From assembly GCF_000499785.1 (NCBI RefSeq), contig NZ_HG726020.1:970305-1034304 (forward strand): a DNA stretch of 64,000 nt. The letters are read 5' to 3'. The position numbers and the translations under genes are program-made. This document shows positions 54,194 to 63,962 of this stretch, in pieces (positions within the stretch are counted from its first letter, which is position 1; each line of letters begins with the position of its first letter). The notes under the pieces were generated by a model, which ran no database searches, was not told the DNA's origin, and was given only the letters and a program-made list of their open reading frames with translations. The DNA comes from Bacteroides neonati. Lineage in GTDB: Bacteria; Bacteroidota; Bacteroidia; Bacteroidales; Bacteroidaceae.

Positions 54194-54355
54194 TTACAGA
54201 TTTAACGCAGATTGTCTTAAAGAGATAGGCTAACTGCTCGGCCAACGGGGTTACTTGCTCACACATCGAAGGTACTTAACCCTGCTGTCTGCGTTGTATG
54301 GAAACAAAGGTATGGGATAAAACAAAGTGGCATCTTACATCTTTCTTGCAAAAAT

Positions 54356-55210
54356 TTACGGTTTTCTTGCAAAAGCTCGGTTTCTAATCTCCGTAGGTGT
54401 TTGTCGGAAATGTTTCTTGCAGAATTCGGTAAAGCGGCTTTCGGACGAGAACGCCAGTTCGTTCATAATGAAGCTAAAGCTCGTAGTTGTTTGTTCCAGA
54501 AGATAGCAAACTCGCATCACCTTCTGCTTATCTATCCATCTTTTGGGGCTGTCGCTAAAGTTCTGTTTGAAGCGGCGCAGAAAAGTGGCATAGGTCATAT
54601 TGCATCTTCGGGCGAGGTCTTGAACCGAATCGCTGTGGGCAGACTGTTTGCGCACGAGCGATTTAAAATCCATCTGTTTGCCTACAAGCGGAGCGAAGAA
54701 GGTGGCCTTTTCTTGGGTTGTGTATTGGTGTTCTAAAAGGAAGAAGAGTTCTTGATGCTTTTTGTCGGCTACGAACTCTATTTTTTGATGCGAGGTATAG
54801 AGCAAAATGCCTTTGAGAAAATGTTGCAAAAGAGCATCGGTGGGCAAAGGATAAAACTTTCGGTTAATCGTTTGGCAGGTCGCAGGCATCGCCTCGGCAA
54901 AAAAATCGACCGACAGCGGTAGTACTTCCTGAAAACTATGCAACACAAACATCGTATCCGCTAAAGCTGTGATGATAATGGTATTATTCTTGTGCAGAAA
55001 CAACATCTCATCCATCTTTATCTGTTTCTTTACCGAAAGATCGGAGCAAACAACTTCGGCTCTTCCTTGCAGAAGAAAGAGGATATGATGATTCCGACTC
55101 GAAGGAAGTGTCCATGTGGATCGTTGCTCGAAGTGCTTCGTGGCAAAGCAACTCTGCGCCAACTCACTGTTAAGCGCAGAGGTATTATATAATTTCTTGA
55201 TCCATTTCAT
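54356..55210 (-). CDS. AraC-family transcription regulator
   Basis: A 284-aa regulator. The N-terminal half (residues 20-150) resembles an AraC ligand-binding cupin (RNHHILFLLQGRAEVVCSDL, FLHKNNTIIITALADT). Residues about 185-280 form the twin HTH: DLARRCNMTYATFLRRFKQN, VCYLLEQTT, SESRFTEFCKKHFRQTPTEI. It starts 36 bases after the PLP enzyme gene and may be co-transcribed with malY and metY-like genes. A sensor for a sulfur compound is a guess based only on position. Confidence 0.86.
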   Translation of the reverse strand: MKWIKKLYNTSALNSELAQSCFATKHFEQRSTWTLPSSRNHHILFLLQGRAEVVCSDLSVKKQIKMDEMLFLHKNNTIIITALADTMFVLHSFQEVLPLSVDFFAEAMPATCQTINRKFYPLPTDALLQHFLKGILLYTSHQKIEFVADKKHQELFFLLEHQYTTQEKATFFAPLVGKQMDFKSLVRKQSAHSDSVQDLARRCNMTYATFLRRFKQNFSDSPKRWIDKQKVMRVCYLLEQTTTSFSFIMNELAFSSESRFTEFCKKHFRQTPTEIRNRAFARKP

Positions 55211-55246
55211 TCACCTAATAGTAAGTTATGCCTGTATTACTGCTTC

Positions 55247-56470
55247 CTACAACGCCTGCACGATATCATGAAGCAAATCATCGACACTTTCGAGCCCGAT
55301 AGACAGGCGGATCGTATTCGGATCGACATCCATAGATCGGCGTTGCTCTTCGGTAAAAGTGCCGAAGATGGTACTGGCCGGATGAATGGCCAAGGTTTTA
55401 TTATCGAATAAATTCGTAGCCCGCCGAATGAGCTTCAAGCGATTGATGAAACCGAAACAGGCTTCGCGCGAAGCCAGGTCGAAGGTAAGCATCGCACCGG
55501 GAAGCGAGCCAAACTGCGCCTTGCTGAGTGCAAAAAACGGATTATGCTCCAATCCGGTGTAGTTTACCTTCGCGATAGCGGGCAGTGTCTCCAACCGACG
55601 GGCAAGTTCCAAACAAGTAGTTGCCTGACGGGCATAGCGAAGCTCCATCGTTTCTAATCCCAATGTTTGCATATAGGCAACTTGCGGAGTCATATAAGCC
55701 CCCAGGTTGCGGTGCACCTCTTTGCGAAGCTTTGCCGTAAAGGCCGAAGCCCCAAACTGGGCAACCATCGGCGAGAGTTTCTCCGACCGGCTCCAATCAA
55801 AAGTACCGTAATCAATAATCAGACCACCAATGCTGGTGGCTCCTCCCGAAATGTATTTGGTACTCGAGATCAATTCAATATCCACCCCGAAATCACGGGC
55901 ATGAAACACATGAAAGGGCACTACCGTTGTATCGGCTACCAAAGGCACACCTGCCTGATGAGCAATCGATGAGAGGGTTTTTAAGTCGGCTACCTCGAGT
56001 TGCGGATTCGTGATTACTTCGAGAAAGAGCGCACAGGTGTGCTCGTCGATTTGCGCACGAACCTCGTCGGGAGAAGTCAGATCGCAGAAACGAACCTCAA
56101 CGCCAAAAGCACCCAAGGTACTCTTCAGGAAAGAATAGGTGTTGCCAAACAGGTGGGCAGAAGTTACCACGTTTCCCCCCGCATGAGCCAATGTTATCAA
56201 GGCATTGCTGATGGCGGCCATGCCCGAGTTCAGCGCAGTGACGCTAAGTGCATGGGTAAGGTGCTGTATCCGTTTTTCAAAATACTGAACGGTGGGGTTC
56301 GTTATACGCGAATAGGCATGATCGGCCGTACGTCCGCAAAAAGCCTCCTCCATCGCTTCTGCCGAATCAAATTCATAGGCAGCAGTGTTGTAAACCGGCA
56401 TAGACAGGGAGTGATAAGCATCTTCTTTATCAAAAGGAGTATGCAGCAACTGAGTTTCGAAACTGTTCAT
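55247..56470 (-). CDS. O-acetylhomoserine sulfhydrylase-type PLP enzyme
   Basis: A 407-aa Cys/Met-metabolism PLP enzyme (MetY/MetB/MGL fold). Seen: YSRITNPTVQYFEKRIQHL, ALNSGMAAISNAL, ADTTVVPFHVFHARDFGVDI, and the PLP lysine in SSTKYISGGATSIGG. IRLSIGLESVDDLLHDIVQA is near the end. MetY-type (O-acetylhomoserine + sulfide) is the preferred reading because of length and the STKYISGG phrase; methionine gamma-lyase or cystathionine gamma-synthase cannot be ruled out. The gene lies 43 bases after the cystathionine beta-lyase-type gene in the same direction. Confidence 0.85.
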   Translation of the reverse strand: MNSFETQLLHTPFDKEDAYHSLSMPVYNTAAYEFDSAEAMEEAFCGRTADHAYSRITNPTVQYFEKRIQHLTHALSVTALNSGMAAISNALITLAHAGGNVVTSAHLFGNTYSFLKSTLGAFGVEVRFCDLTSPDEVRAQIDEHTCALFLEVITNPQLEVADLKTLSSIAHQAGVPLVADTTVVPFHVFHARDFGVDIELISSTKYISGGATSIGGLIIDYGTFDWSRSEKLSPMVAQFGASAFTAKLRKEVHRNLGAYMTPQVAYMQTLGLETMELRYARQATTCLELARRLETLPAIAKVNYTGLEHNPFFALSKAQFGSLPGAMLTFDLASREACFGFINRLKLIRRATNLFDNKTLAIHPASTIFGTFTEEQRRSMDVDPNTIRLSIGLESVDDLLHDIVQAL

Positions 56471-56513
56471 AGTAAGTTCTGAATGATAAATAATAAATAT
56501 TCAACCCCATTAA

Positions 56514-57680
56514 TTATTGATTAATAGCGTTTTGAAGTTGATTCAACGCTTTTTCGAGCACACTACGCGGACAAGCCACATTGAGACGCATGAATCCCTC
56601 GCCCTCTTTTCCGAAAGTAGTACCGTTGTTGAGTGCCAGATGTGCGCCGTTCACAAAGAGATCGACCAGTTTCTCTTGACTCAACCCCAGTTCCCGACAA
56701 TCGAGAAAGACCAGGTAAGAGGCCTGTGGACGAATCACCCGGATGCCCGGAATATGTGTGCGTAGGTAGGTATCGGTGAAATCGATATTTCCCTGAATAT
56801 AGGCCAACGCCTGATCGAGCCACTCTGTTCCGTTGCTATACGCTTCGGCCACACTGAGATAAGCAAACAAATGCCCTTCGCTAAGCTCACTGGCTTCCAT
56901 ATACGCTTGAAATTGATGACGCAATGCCTCGTTCTCAATCACACAGTACGAGCTAGCCAACCCCGGCATATTAAATGCTTTGCTGGGCGACATGAAAATA
57001 AGCGAATTCTGCCGTGCCTTTTCAGACACAAGTGCATAGGTGGTGTGTTTATAGGGAGGCAACGTGAGGTCTGCATGAATTTCGTCAGAGATGACCAACG
57101 TGCCGCTTTCGGCACAGAGCTCGGCAATCATCGCCAACTCTTCGGGTGTCCATACACGGCCACCGGGATTGTGAGGATTGCTTAAAATAAGCAATTTGCA
57201 CCCTTGCAGGTCGGACTTGAAACGGTCGAAATCAATTTCATATTGTCCGTCGCGCAACACCAAGGGGCTATATACGACTTCGCGTTTATTCTTTTGTGTC
57301 ACAAGGAAGAAAGGATGATACACCGGCGGCATCACCATCACCTTGTCTCCCGGCCGGGTAAAGCAATGAATGGCAAAAGCCAGTCCGCGCACAATACCGG
57401 GCATAAAGGTTAGCATCTCACGCTGTATGGTCCAGCCGTAGCGTTTTTGAAGCCAGGCAATGATAGAGGTGTACCATGCTTCGGAGGTAAAGGTATAACC
57501 CAATACTTCGTGTTCCATTCGTTTACGTAAGGCCTCAATGATAAACGGAGGCGTACGGAAATCCATATCTGCCACCCAAAGCGGAAGCAGGTCATTACGC
57601 CCAAAACGCTCGCCCACTGCGTCCCACTTTACAGAGTCGGTGCCGCGGCGATCAATAATTTCATCAAAATTGTAATTCAT
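56514..57680 (-). CDS. MalY/PatB-type cystathionine beta-lyase
   Basis: A 388-aa fold-type I PLP enzyme. NDLLPLWVADMDFRTPPFII is the MalY/PatB opening, LSNPHNPGGRVWTPEEL and ISDEIHADLTLP are the conserved core, and MSPSKAFNMPGLASSYCVI carries the PLP lysine. Likely cleaves cystathionine (or cysteine) to give homocysteine or sulfide. Together with the downstream MetY-like gene it forms a sulfur amino acid operon. A -7 element TACATTTG reads on the minus strand at 57711-57718. Confidence 0.88.
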   Translation of the reverse strand: MNYNFDEIIDRRGTDSVKWDAVGERFGRNDLLPLWVADMDFRTPPFIIEALRKRMEHEVLGYTFTSEAWYTSIIAWLQKRYGWTIQREMLTFMPGIVRGLAFAIHCFTRPGDKVMVMPPVYHPFFLVTQKNKREVVYSPLVLRDGQYEIDFDRFKSDLQGCKLLILSNPHNPGGRVWTPEELAMIAELCAESGTLVISDEIHADLTLPPYKHTTYALVSEKARQNSLIFMSPSKAFNMPGLASSYCVIENEALRHQFQAYMEASELSEGHLFAYLSVAEAYSNGTEWLDQALAYIQGNIDFTDTYLRTHIPGIRVIRPQASYLVFLDCRELGLSQEKLVDLFVNGAHLALNNGTTFGKEGEGFMRLNVACPRSVLEKALNQLQNAINQ

Positions 57681-57891
57681 ATCTTTCCAATTTGTACGTA
57701 TATAGGGTTACAAATGTACAACTCATCTGTTGTATAGAAAAAACAAACAGCAAAAAAAAGCAGGATAAAGAACAAAAATACCATCATTGTGGTAGATAAT
57801 GTTTATTTCTGTATCGAATGGTATTTTGATATGGCTGCTCTGATTTCTTTTTCGTACTTTTGCATGCATAATGATAAACGAACGTACACAC

Positions 57892-58677
57892 ATGACGAAA
57901 GCATTGTTTTTTGATATTGACGGAACATTGGTCAGTTTCAACACGCATGCCATACCGGCATCGACTATCGAAGCCATCAAGGCTGCCCGCAAGAAGAATA
58001 TTAAAATATTCATTGCCACCGGACGGCCGAAGGTAATCATCAATAACCTAACCGCTTTGCAAGAAGAGGGACTCATCGATGGCTACATCACGATGAACGG
58101 CGCATACTGCTTTGTAGGAAACGAGGTGGTTTACAAAAGTGCTATTCCTACTGCCGATGTGCGTGCAATGGCAGAAGTCAGCCGACAAAAAGGATTTCCT
58201 TGCATCTTCGTAACGGAGCACGGCATATCGGTATGTCAGCCCAACGAGCTGGTTACTCAAATCTTTCATGACTTCCTACATGTCGAGACCCTTCCCACAA
58301 AGAGTTTTGAGGAGGCTACCCGGGAGTCTATCTTCCAAATGAGCCCCTTTATCACCGTCGAGGAAGAGGTCGATATACACCCGCTGATACCGAATTGCGA
58401 ACTGGGACGCTGGTTCCCGGCCTTCACCGATATTACCGCCAAAGGAAACACCAAACAGCGGGGTATCGATGAGATGATTCGCCACTTTGGCATCCGGTTG
58501 GAAGAAACCATGTCTTTTGGCGATGGAGGCAACGATATCAGCATGTTGCGCCATGCCGCTATCGGTGTGGCAATGGACAACGCCAACGATGTGGTGAAAC
58601 AAGCAGCCGACTATGTAACCGCCTCGGTCGATGAAGACGGTATCTGGAAAGCGATGAAACATTTCGAAATCATATAA
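57892..58677 (+). CDS. Cof-type HAD phosphatase
   Basis: A 261-aa HAD IIB/Cof-type hydrolase. The start is ATG 57892 (MTKALFFDIDGTLVSFNTHA); an earlier in-frame ATG (57871) lies just after the -7 element TACTTTTG (57855-57862) and is less likely. Motif I is FFDIDGTLV, motif II IATGRP, motif III the lysine in TAKGNTKQRGI and motif IV SFGDGGNDISML, with the C2 cap at about 85-185. Substrates of this group are sugar phosphates or nucleotides. The helicase gene follows after 6 bases. Confidence 0.9.
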   Translation: MTKALFFDIDGTLVSFNTHAIPASTIEAIKAARKKNIKIFIATGRPKVIINNLTALQEEGLIDGYITMNGAYCFVGNEVVYKSAIPTADVRAMAEVSRQKGFPCIFVTEHGISVCQPNELVTQIFHDFLHVETLPTKSFEEATRESIFQMSPFITVEEEVDIHPLIPNCELGRWFPAFTDITAKGNTKQRGIDEMIRHFGIRLEETMSFGDGGNDISMLRHAAIGVAMDNANDVVKQAADYVTASVDEDGIWKAMKHFEII

Positions 58678-58683
58678 TATATC

Positions 58684-60690
58684 GTGACCAAACCCGTTGT
58701 AGACACCCAAAACAAAGAGTTTCAAGATGCATTGAACCTCATTCAGTATACACGCCAATCGGTATTTCTAACCGGAAAGGCGGGTACGGGTAAGTCTACC
58801 TTCCTGCGATACATTTGCGAGCATACGAAGAAGAAATACGTAGTGCTTGCTCCAACCGGCATTGCTGCCATCAATGCAGGTGGAAGCACCATGCATAGCT
58901 TCTTCAAACTACCCTTTCATCCGCTACTGCCGGACGATCCTAATTTAAGCCTGCAACGGGGGCGTATTCACGAATTCTTTAAATATACCAAACCACATCG
59001 CAAGCTACTCGAATCGATAGAGTTGGTCATTATCGACGAGATTTCGATGGTGCGAGCCGATATCATCGATGCGGTCGACCGTATACTGAGGGTTTATTCA
59101 CGCAACCTGCGCGAACCTTTCGGTGGCAAACAGATACTGCTTGTAGGCGATGTGTTTCAGCTCGAACCGGTGGTTAAGAACGATGAACGGGAGATACTGA
59201 ACCGCTTCTACCCCACCCCTTATTTCTTCTCGGCTCGTGTATTCGGGGAGATCGACCTTGTTTCGATTGAGCTTCAAAAGGTATACCGGCAAACCGATGC
59301 GGTATTTGTCAGCGTACTCGATCATATTCGTACCAATACAGCCGGTGCGGCCGACCTGCAGTTACTCAACACCCGCTTTGGTACCAGCATCGAAGCCTCC
59401 GAAGAGGATATGTACATCACCTTGGCTACCCGACGCGACAATGTAGACTTTATCAACGACAAGAAGCTACTGGAACTTCCGGGCGACCCCATGAGCTTCA
59501 TGGGCGAGATAGAGGGCGACTTTCCCGAAAGTAGTCTGCCCACTTCAAAGGAGCTTATATTAAAACCCGGTGCACAAATCATCTTTATCAAAAACGACTA
59601 CGAACGCCGGTGGGTCAATGGTACCATTGGTGTGGTAAGCGGCATTGACCCCATTGAGGGTACTATTTATGTACTTACCGATACGGGCAAAGAGTGCGAT
59701 GTGAAGCTCGACTCCTGGCGAAACATCCGTTATCGCTACAACGAAGAGAAGAAAGAGATCGAAGAAGAGGTATTGGGCACGTTCAAACAGTATCCCATCC
59801 GGCTGGCTTGGGCCATTACCGTACATAAGAGTCAGGGACTCACCTTCAGTCGTGTAGTCATCGACTTTACCGGAGGGGTATTTGCCGGTGGACAGGCTTA
59901 TGTGGCTTTGAGCCGTTGCACCTCACTCGAAGGTATTCAGTTGAAGAAGCCGATCAACCGCGCCGATATCTTTGTGCGACAAGAAATAGTAAGCTTCTCC
60001 GAACGTTTCAATAACCGCCAAGCCATAGATAAAGCACTGAAACAAGCACAGGCCGATGTACAGTATGTAGCCGCTGCACGTGCTTTCGACCGGGGAGATA
60101 TGGAAGAGTGCCTTGAACAGTTTTTCAAAGCCATTCATTCGCGTTATGATATAGAGAAGCCTGTTCCCCGCCGGCTGATACAGCGTAAGCTACACATAGT
60201 CAACACCCTCAAAGAGCAAAATAAACTACTCAAAGAGCAGATGAGGGCGCAACAGGAATACCTGAAAAAATATGCACGCGAATACTTGCAGATGGGTAAT
60301 GAATGTATTACACAAGCGCATGATGCCCGCGCTGCCCATGCCAACTATGATAAAGCACTCGAACTGTATCCCGATTATATCGATGCCTGGATACGAAAAG
60401 GAAATACGCATTACAATGACAAGGAGTATTTCGATGCCGAACACTGCCTCAATACGGCAGTGAAGATCAATGGGGCAGACTTTAAAGCCGTTTACAACAG
60501 AGGAAAGCTCCGCCTGAAAACCAATAATATCGAAGGAGCCATTGCCGATCTGGACAAGGCGACCTCTCTCAAAAAAGAACATGCCGGGGCTCACGAACTC
60601 TTCGGAGATGCCCTGATGAAAGCAGGCAAAGAAGAAGAAGCAGCTTTACAATGGCGCATCGCCGATGAGCTAAGAAAGAAGAAAGCATGA
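58684..60690 (+). CDS. Pif1-like superfamily 1 helicase fused to TPR repeats
   Basis: A 668-aa protein that begins with GTG at 58684; no ATG precedes the P-loop. Helicase part (1-430): FLTGKAGTGKSTFLRYI (motif I), VLAPTGIAAINAGGSTMHSF (Ia), LVIIDEISMVRADIID (II), LVGDVFQLEPV (III), and AWAITVHKSQGLTFSRVVID with YVALSRCTSLEGI (V-VI). A coiled linker (about 505-545) is followed by TPR repeats (about 540-660; DKALELYPDYIDAWIRKGNT, YFDAEHCLNTAVKINGADFK, GAIADLDKATSLKKEHAGAH). A 5'-3' helicase of the Pif1/RecD2 kind with an added protein-binding tail is inferred; its partner is unknown. Confidence 0.85.
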   Translation: MTKPVVDTQNKEFQDALNLIQYTRQSVFLTGKAGTGKSTFLRYICEHTKKKYVVLAPTGIAAINAGGSTMHSFFKLPFHPLLPDDPNLSLQRGRIHEFFKYTKPHRKLLESIELVIIDEISMVRADIIDAVDRILRVYSRNLREPFGGKQILLVGDVFQLEPVVKNDEREILNRFYPTPYFFSARVFGEIDLVSIELQKVYRQTDAVFVSVLDHIRTNTAGAADLQLLNTRFGTSIEASEEDMYITLATRRDNVDFINDKKLLELPGDPMSFMGEIEGDFPESSLPTSKELILKPGAQIIFIKNDYERRWVNGTIGVVSGIDPIEGTIYVLTDTGKECDVKLDSWRNIRYRYNEEKKEIEEEVLGTFKQYPIRLAWAITVHKSQGLTFSRVVIDFTGGVFAGGQAYVALSRCTSLEGIQLKKPINRADIFVRQEIVSFSERFNNRQAIDKALKQAQADVQYVAAARAFDRGDMEECLEQFFKAIHSRYDIEKPVPRRLIQRKLHIVNTLKEQNKLLKEQMRAQQEYLKKYAREYLQMGNECITQAHDARAAHANYDKALELYPDYIDAWIRKGNTHYNDKEYFDAEHCLNTAVKINGADFKAVYNRGKLRLKTNNIEGAIADLDKATSLKKEHAGAHELFGDALMKAGKEEEAALQWRIADELRKKKA

Positions 60691-60699
60691 TGACTTTAA

Positions 60700-60731
60700 T
60701 CATAAATTAACTCAACGTGAGTGATTTATGA
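60700..60731 (+). terminator. Inverted repeat between helicase and AsmA genes
   Basis: TCATAAAT-TAA-CTCA (60700-60714) pairs with TGAG-TG-ATTTATGA (60718-60731) around an ACG loop with an unpaired TAA/TG bulge. It lies between the helicase stop and the -7 element TAAATTTG (60743-60750) of the next gene. Terminator or operator. Confidence 0.5.
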
Positions 60732-60783
60732 AAACTTTTTGTTAAATTTGCCATTATATACTTACCTAAATAACTGCATCATT

Positions 60784-63327
60784 ATGAAAAAGAACCTCAA
60801 AATAACAGCGACGGTCATAGGCGTAGTTTTAATACTCATGTTTCTACTTCCTTTCGCTTTTCGCGGAAAGCTAGAAACCCTTGTCAAAACAGAAGGGAAT
60901 AAAATGTTGAATGCCAAGTTCGACTTCAGCGATCTTGATATCAGCTTGTTTCGCAACTTCCCCAAAGCCTCGGTTACGTTAAGTAACCTGCGGATATGCG
61001 GAACCGGCGAGTTTGCCAACGATACCTTGATTCAGGCCGGCGAAGTAGTGGCTGCCTTCAACCTCTTTTCGCTTTTTGGAGACAACGGCTACGATATCTC
61101 CAAAATACAGATTGACAATACCACCGTACATGCCATTGTATTGCCCAACGGGAAAGTGAATTGGGACATTATGAAGCCCGATACAACCACACAGGCATCA
61201 ACTCAGGCAGCATCAGATGAGTCTCCTTTCAAAGTGAAACTTGAAGATTTTATTATCAAACGTATGAATATCGTTTACGATGACCGCCAGGCCGATATGT
61301 ATGCCGATATACGGAACCTGAATGCCCGGTGTGCAGGCGATTTGGGTAGCGAACGTACCACGCTTCAAGTCGAAGGAGAAACAGAGTCCTTTACATATCG
61401 TGCAGATGGAATTCCACTCCTGAGCAATGCCAATATATATACGAAGATGGATTTGGACGCCGATCTGGTCAATTATAAGTTTACGTTCAAAGACAATGAA
61501 ATCAGACTCAATGCCATCAAAGCGGATATCGACGGATGGGTAGCTATGAAAGATCCGGTTATCGACATGGATCTGAAATTAAACACCAACGAAGTTGGAT
61601 TTAAAGAAATACTTTCACTCGTTCCGGCACTTTATGCCAAAGAATTTGCCCAGCTCAAAGCCGAAGGAACAGCTACATTGACGGCTGCTGCCAAAGGCAC
61701 CCTGCAAGGCGACAGCATCGTTCCGCAATTCAATATAGATTTGAATGTAAAGAATGGAATGTTCCGTTATCCGTCGCTACCGGCAGGGGTCGACCAGATA
61801 CACATCCAAGCCAATATACAGAACCCGGGCGGTCCTATCGACGGTACCGTTATTACGGTCAATCCATTTAGTTTCCGATTGGCAGGCAATCCTTTTAGTG
61901 TTATCGCTTCGGTTAAAACACCTGTCAGCGATCCCGACTTCAGAGTCGAAGCCAAAGGATTGCTCCGCTTGGGTATGATCAAAGATGTATATCCGCTCGA
62001 CAGCATCAAGCTAAACGGTACCATCAATGCCAATATGCAGGTAGCCGGGCGACTGTCGAATATCGAGAAAGAGCAATATGAGCAGATAAAAGCCTCAGGA
62101 ACGATTGCCCTGTCCGATATGAACCTTCAACTCAAAGACCTGCCCGAGGTACAGATACACAAATCATTATTTACCTTTACGCCCAAGTATTTGCAGCTGA
62201 GCGAGACTACTGTCAACATCGGAAAGAATGATCTCACAGCCGATAGCCGTTTCGAAAACTATATGGGCTACGCACTGAAAGGAACTACGCTCAAAGGTAC
62301 GCTCAACATTCGTTCCAACTATTTGAATCTGAATGATTTTATGCAGACTGCCCCAACAGACAGTACAGCCAAAGCAGCACCGCAAGGCACCACTGCAACC
62401 GCTTCTGCAAACCAGAGTGCATCGGCTTCGGGTATCATTGAGATTCCTCGCAACATTGACTTCCAAATGGATGCCAACTTAAAGAAAGTACTGTTTGATC
62501 AGATGGTGTTTACGCAGATGAACGGTCAGCTACGCGTTAAAGACGGGAAGGTAGACATGAAGAACCTATCGATGAATACCATGGATGGCAATGTGGTCAT
62601 GAATGGTTATTATTCGACTGCCGACCTCAGCAAACCCGAGATGAATGCTCACTTCAAGCTCTCCAATCTAAGCTTTGCGCAAACGTACAAAGAGCTGAAT
62701 ATGGCTCGCCAAATAGCACCTATATTCGAAAATCTGAAAGGAAACTATTCGGGATCGCTCAATATACAAACATTACTCAACAGCGACATGAGCCCAATGC
62801 TTCCTACCATGGAAGGCAACGGTAGTCTTTCGACCAAAGACCTTAGTCTGAGTGGTGTAAAGGCCATTGAACAGATAGCACAGGCGATCAATAAACCCGG
62901 ATTAAAGGAAATGAACGTGAAGGACATGACGCTAAACTTCACCATCAAGGAAGGGCGTGTATCGACTCAACCGTTTGACATTAAATTGGGAGATTATGTA
63001 CTTAACCTCTCGGGTAGTACGGGGCTCGATCAGACCATTGACTACTCGGGCAAAGTTAAATTACCGGCCTCTATGGGTGGCTTTGCCAAGATTAGTAGCA
63101 TCGACCTAAAGATAGGAGGAACATTTACCTCACCTAAAGTTTCGCTCGATACAAAGAGCATGGCCAATCAGGCAGTAGAGTCAGTAGCCGAAAAGGCGGT
63201 TGGCGAGTTAGGCAAAAAGTTGGGATTAGATTCGGCCATCACCGCTAATAAAGATTCACTCAAACAGAAAGTTACCGAGAAAGCCACAGAAAAGGTGTTG
63301 GACTTTCTAAAGAAAAAAATTAAATAA
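60784..63327 (+). CDS. AsmA-family outer-membrane biogenesis protein
   Basis: An 847-aa protein starting at ATG 60784 (MKKNLKITATVIGVVLILMF); an in-frame GTG at 60721 would put 21 residues before the membrane helix. One N-terminal helix (residues 5-26) anchors a long beta-rich periplasmic domain. The AsmA N-terminal phrase FDFSDLDISLFRNFPKASVT with LSNLRICGTG is followed by repeated strands, and the C-terminal AsmA_2-like phrase is MDGNVVMNGYYSTADLSKPE ... INKPGLKEMNVKDMTLNFTI. AsmA/TamB-like proteins are thought to bridge lipids to the outer membrane. A Sua5-like gene follows after 2 bases. Confidence 0.88.
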   Translation: MKKNLKITATVIGVVLILMFLLPFAFRGKLETLVKTEGNKMLNAKFDFSDLDISLFRNFPKASVTLSNLRICGTGEFANDTLIQAGEVVAAFNLFSLFGDNGYDISKIQIDNTTVHAIVLPNGKVNWDIMKPDTTTQASTQAASDESPFKVKLEDFIIKRMNIVYDDRQADMYADIRNLNARCAGDLGSERTTLQVEGETESFTYRADGIPLLSNANIYTKMDLDADLVNYKFTFKDNEIRLNAIKADIDGWVAMKDPVIDMDLKLNTNEVGFKEILSLVPALYAKEFAQLKAEGTATLTAAAKGTLQGDSIVPQFNIDLNVKNGMFRYPSLPAGVDQIHIQANIQNPGGPIDGTVITVNPFSFRLAGNPFSVIASVKTPVSDPDFRVEAKGLLRLGMIKDVYPLDSIKLNGTINANMQVAGRLSNIEKEQYEQIKASGTIALSDMNLQLKDLPEVQIHKSLFTFTPKYLQLSETTVNIGKNDLTADSRFENYMGYALKGTTLKGTLNIRSNYLNLNDFMQTAPTDSTAKAAPQGTTATASANQSASASGIIEIPRNIDFQMDANLKKVLFDQMVFTQMNGQLRVKDGKVDMKNLSMNTMDGNVVMNGYYSTADLSKPEMNAHFKLSNLSFAQTYKELNMARQIAPIFENLKGNYSGSLNIQTLLNSDMSPMLPTMEGNGSLSTKDLSLSGVKAIEQIAQAINKPGLKEMNVKDMTLNFTIKEGRVSTQPFDIKLGDYVLNLSGSTGLDQTIDYSGKVKLPASMGGFAKISSIDLKIGGTFTSPKVSLDTKSMANQAVESVAEKAVGELGKKLGLDSAITANKDSLKQKVTEKATEKVLDFLKKKIK

Positions 63328-63329
63328 GC

Positions 63330-63944
63330 ATGTTACTCAAATTATACGAAAAAAACAATGATCCGAATGATCTGCAAGAGATTGTAGATATTTTGAATGA
63401 CGGCGGGCTCATTATCTACCCCACCGATACGATGTATGCCATTGGGTGTCACAGCCTCAAAGAACGTGCCATAGAGCGTATCTGTCGCATCAAGAATATT
63501 GATCCGCGAAAGAACAACCTTTCTATCATCTGCTATGATTTGAGTAGTATCAGCGAATACGCCAAGGTGAACAACAACGTATTCAAATTAATGAAACGCA
63601 ATCTGCCCGGTCCCTTTACGTTCATTCTGAACGGAACGAATCGGCTGCCCAAGATCTTTCGTAACCGAAAAGAAGTCGGTATCCGTATGCCGGATAACCA
63701 CATCATCCGCGAGATAGCCCGCATGCTCGATGCACCGATTATGACAACAACGCTTCCCCACGAAGCCAACGAAGACATGGAGTACCTGACAGATCCGGAA
63801 CTTATACACGAAAAGTTTCATGAGTTGGTCGATTTGGTTATCGATGACGGTATTGGAGAGACCGAACCGTCTACCATAGTCGATTGTACGGGCGATGATC
63901 CGGAAATACTCAGACAAGGAAAAGGGTGGCTGGAAGAGAGCTAA
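63330..63944 (+). CDS. Sua5/YciO/YrdC-family protein
   Basis: A 204-aa protein with the YrdC-like dsRNA-binding fold: GGLIIYPTDTMYAIGCHSLK, RKNNLSIICYDLSSISEYAK, LPGPFTFIL, GIRMPDNHIIREIARMLDAP and PSTIVDCTGDDPEILRQGKG. YrdC/Sua5 enzymes make threonylcarbamoyl-AMP for tRNA t6A37; the YciO branch is less well understood. The length and KxR/SxN pattern (KRNLPGPFT, MTTTLPHEAN) fit the shorter YciO-like group common in Bacteroides, so the t6A role is only probable. It starts 2 bases after the AsmA gene. Confidence 0.85.
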   Translation: MLLKLYEKNNDPNDLQEIVDILNDGGLIIYPTDTMYAIGCHSLKERAIERICRIKNIDPRKNNLSIICYDLSSISEYAKVNNNVFKLMKRNLPGPFTFILNGTNRLPKIFRNRKEVGIRMPDNHIIREIARMLDAPIMTTTLPHEANEDMEYLTDPELIHEKFHELVDLVIDDGIGETEPSTIVDCTGDDPEILRQGKGWLEES

Positions 63945-63962
63945 ATGGAGAATATAAAAAGA

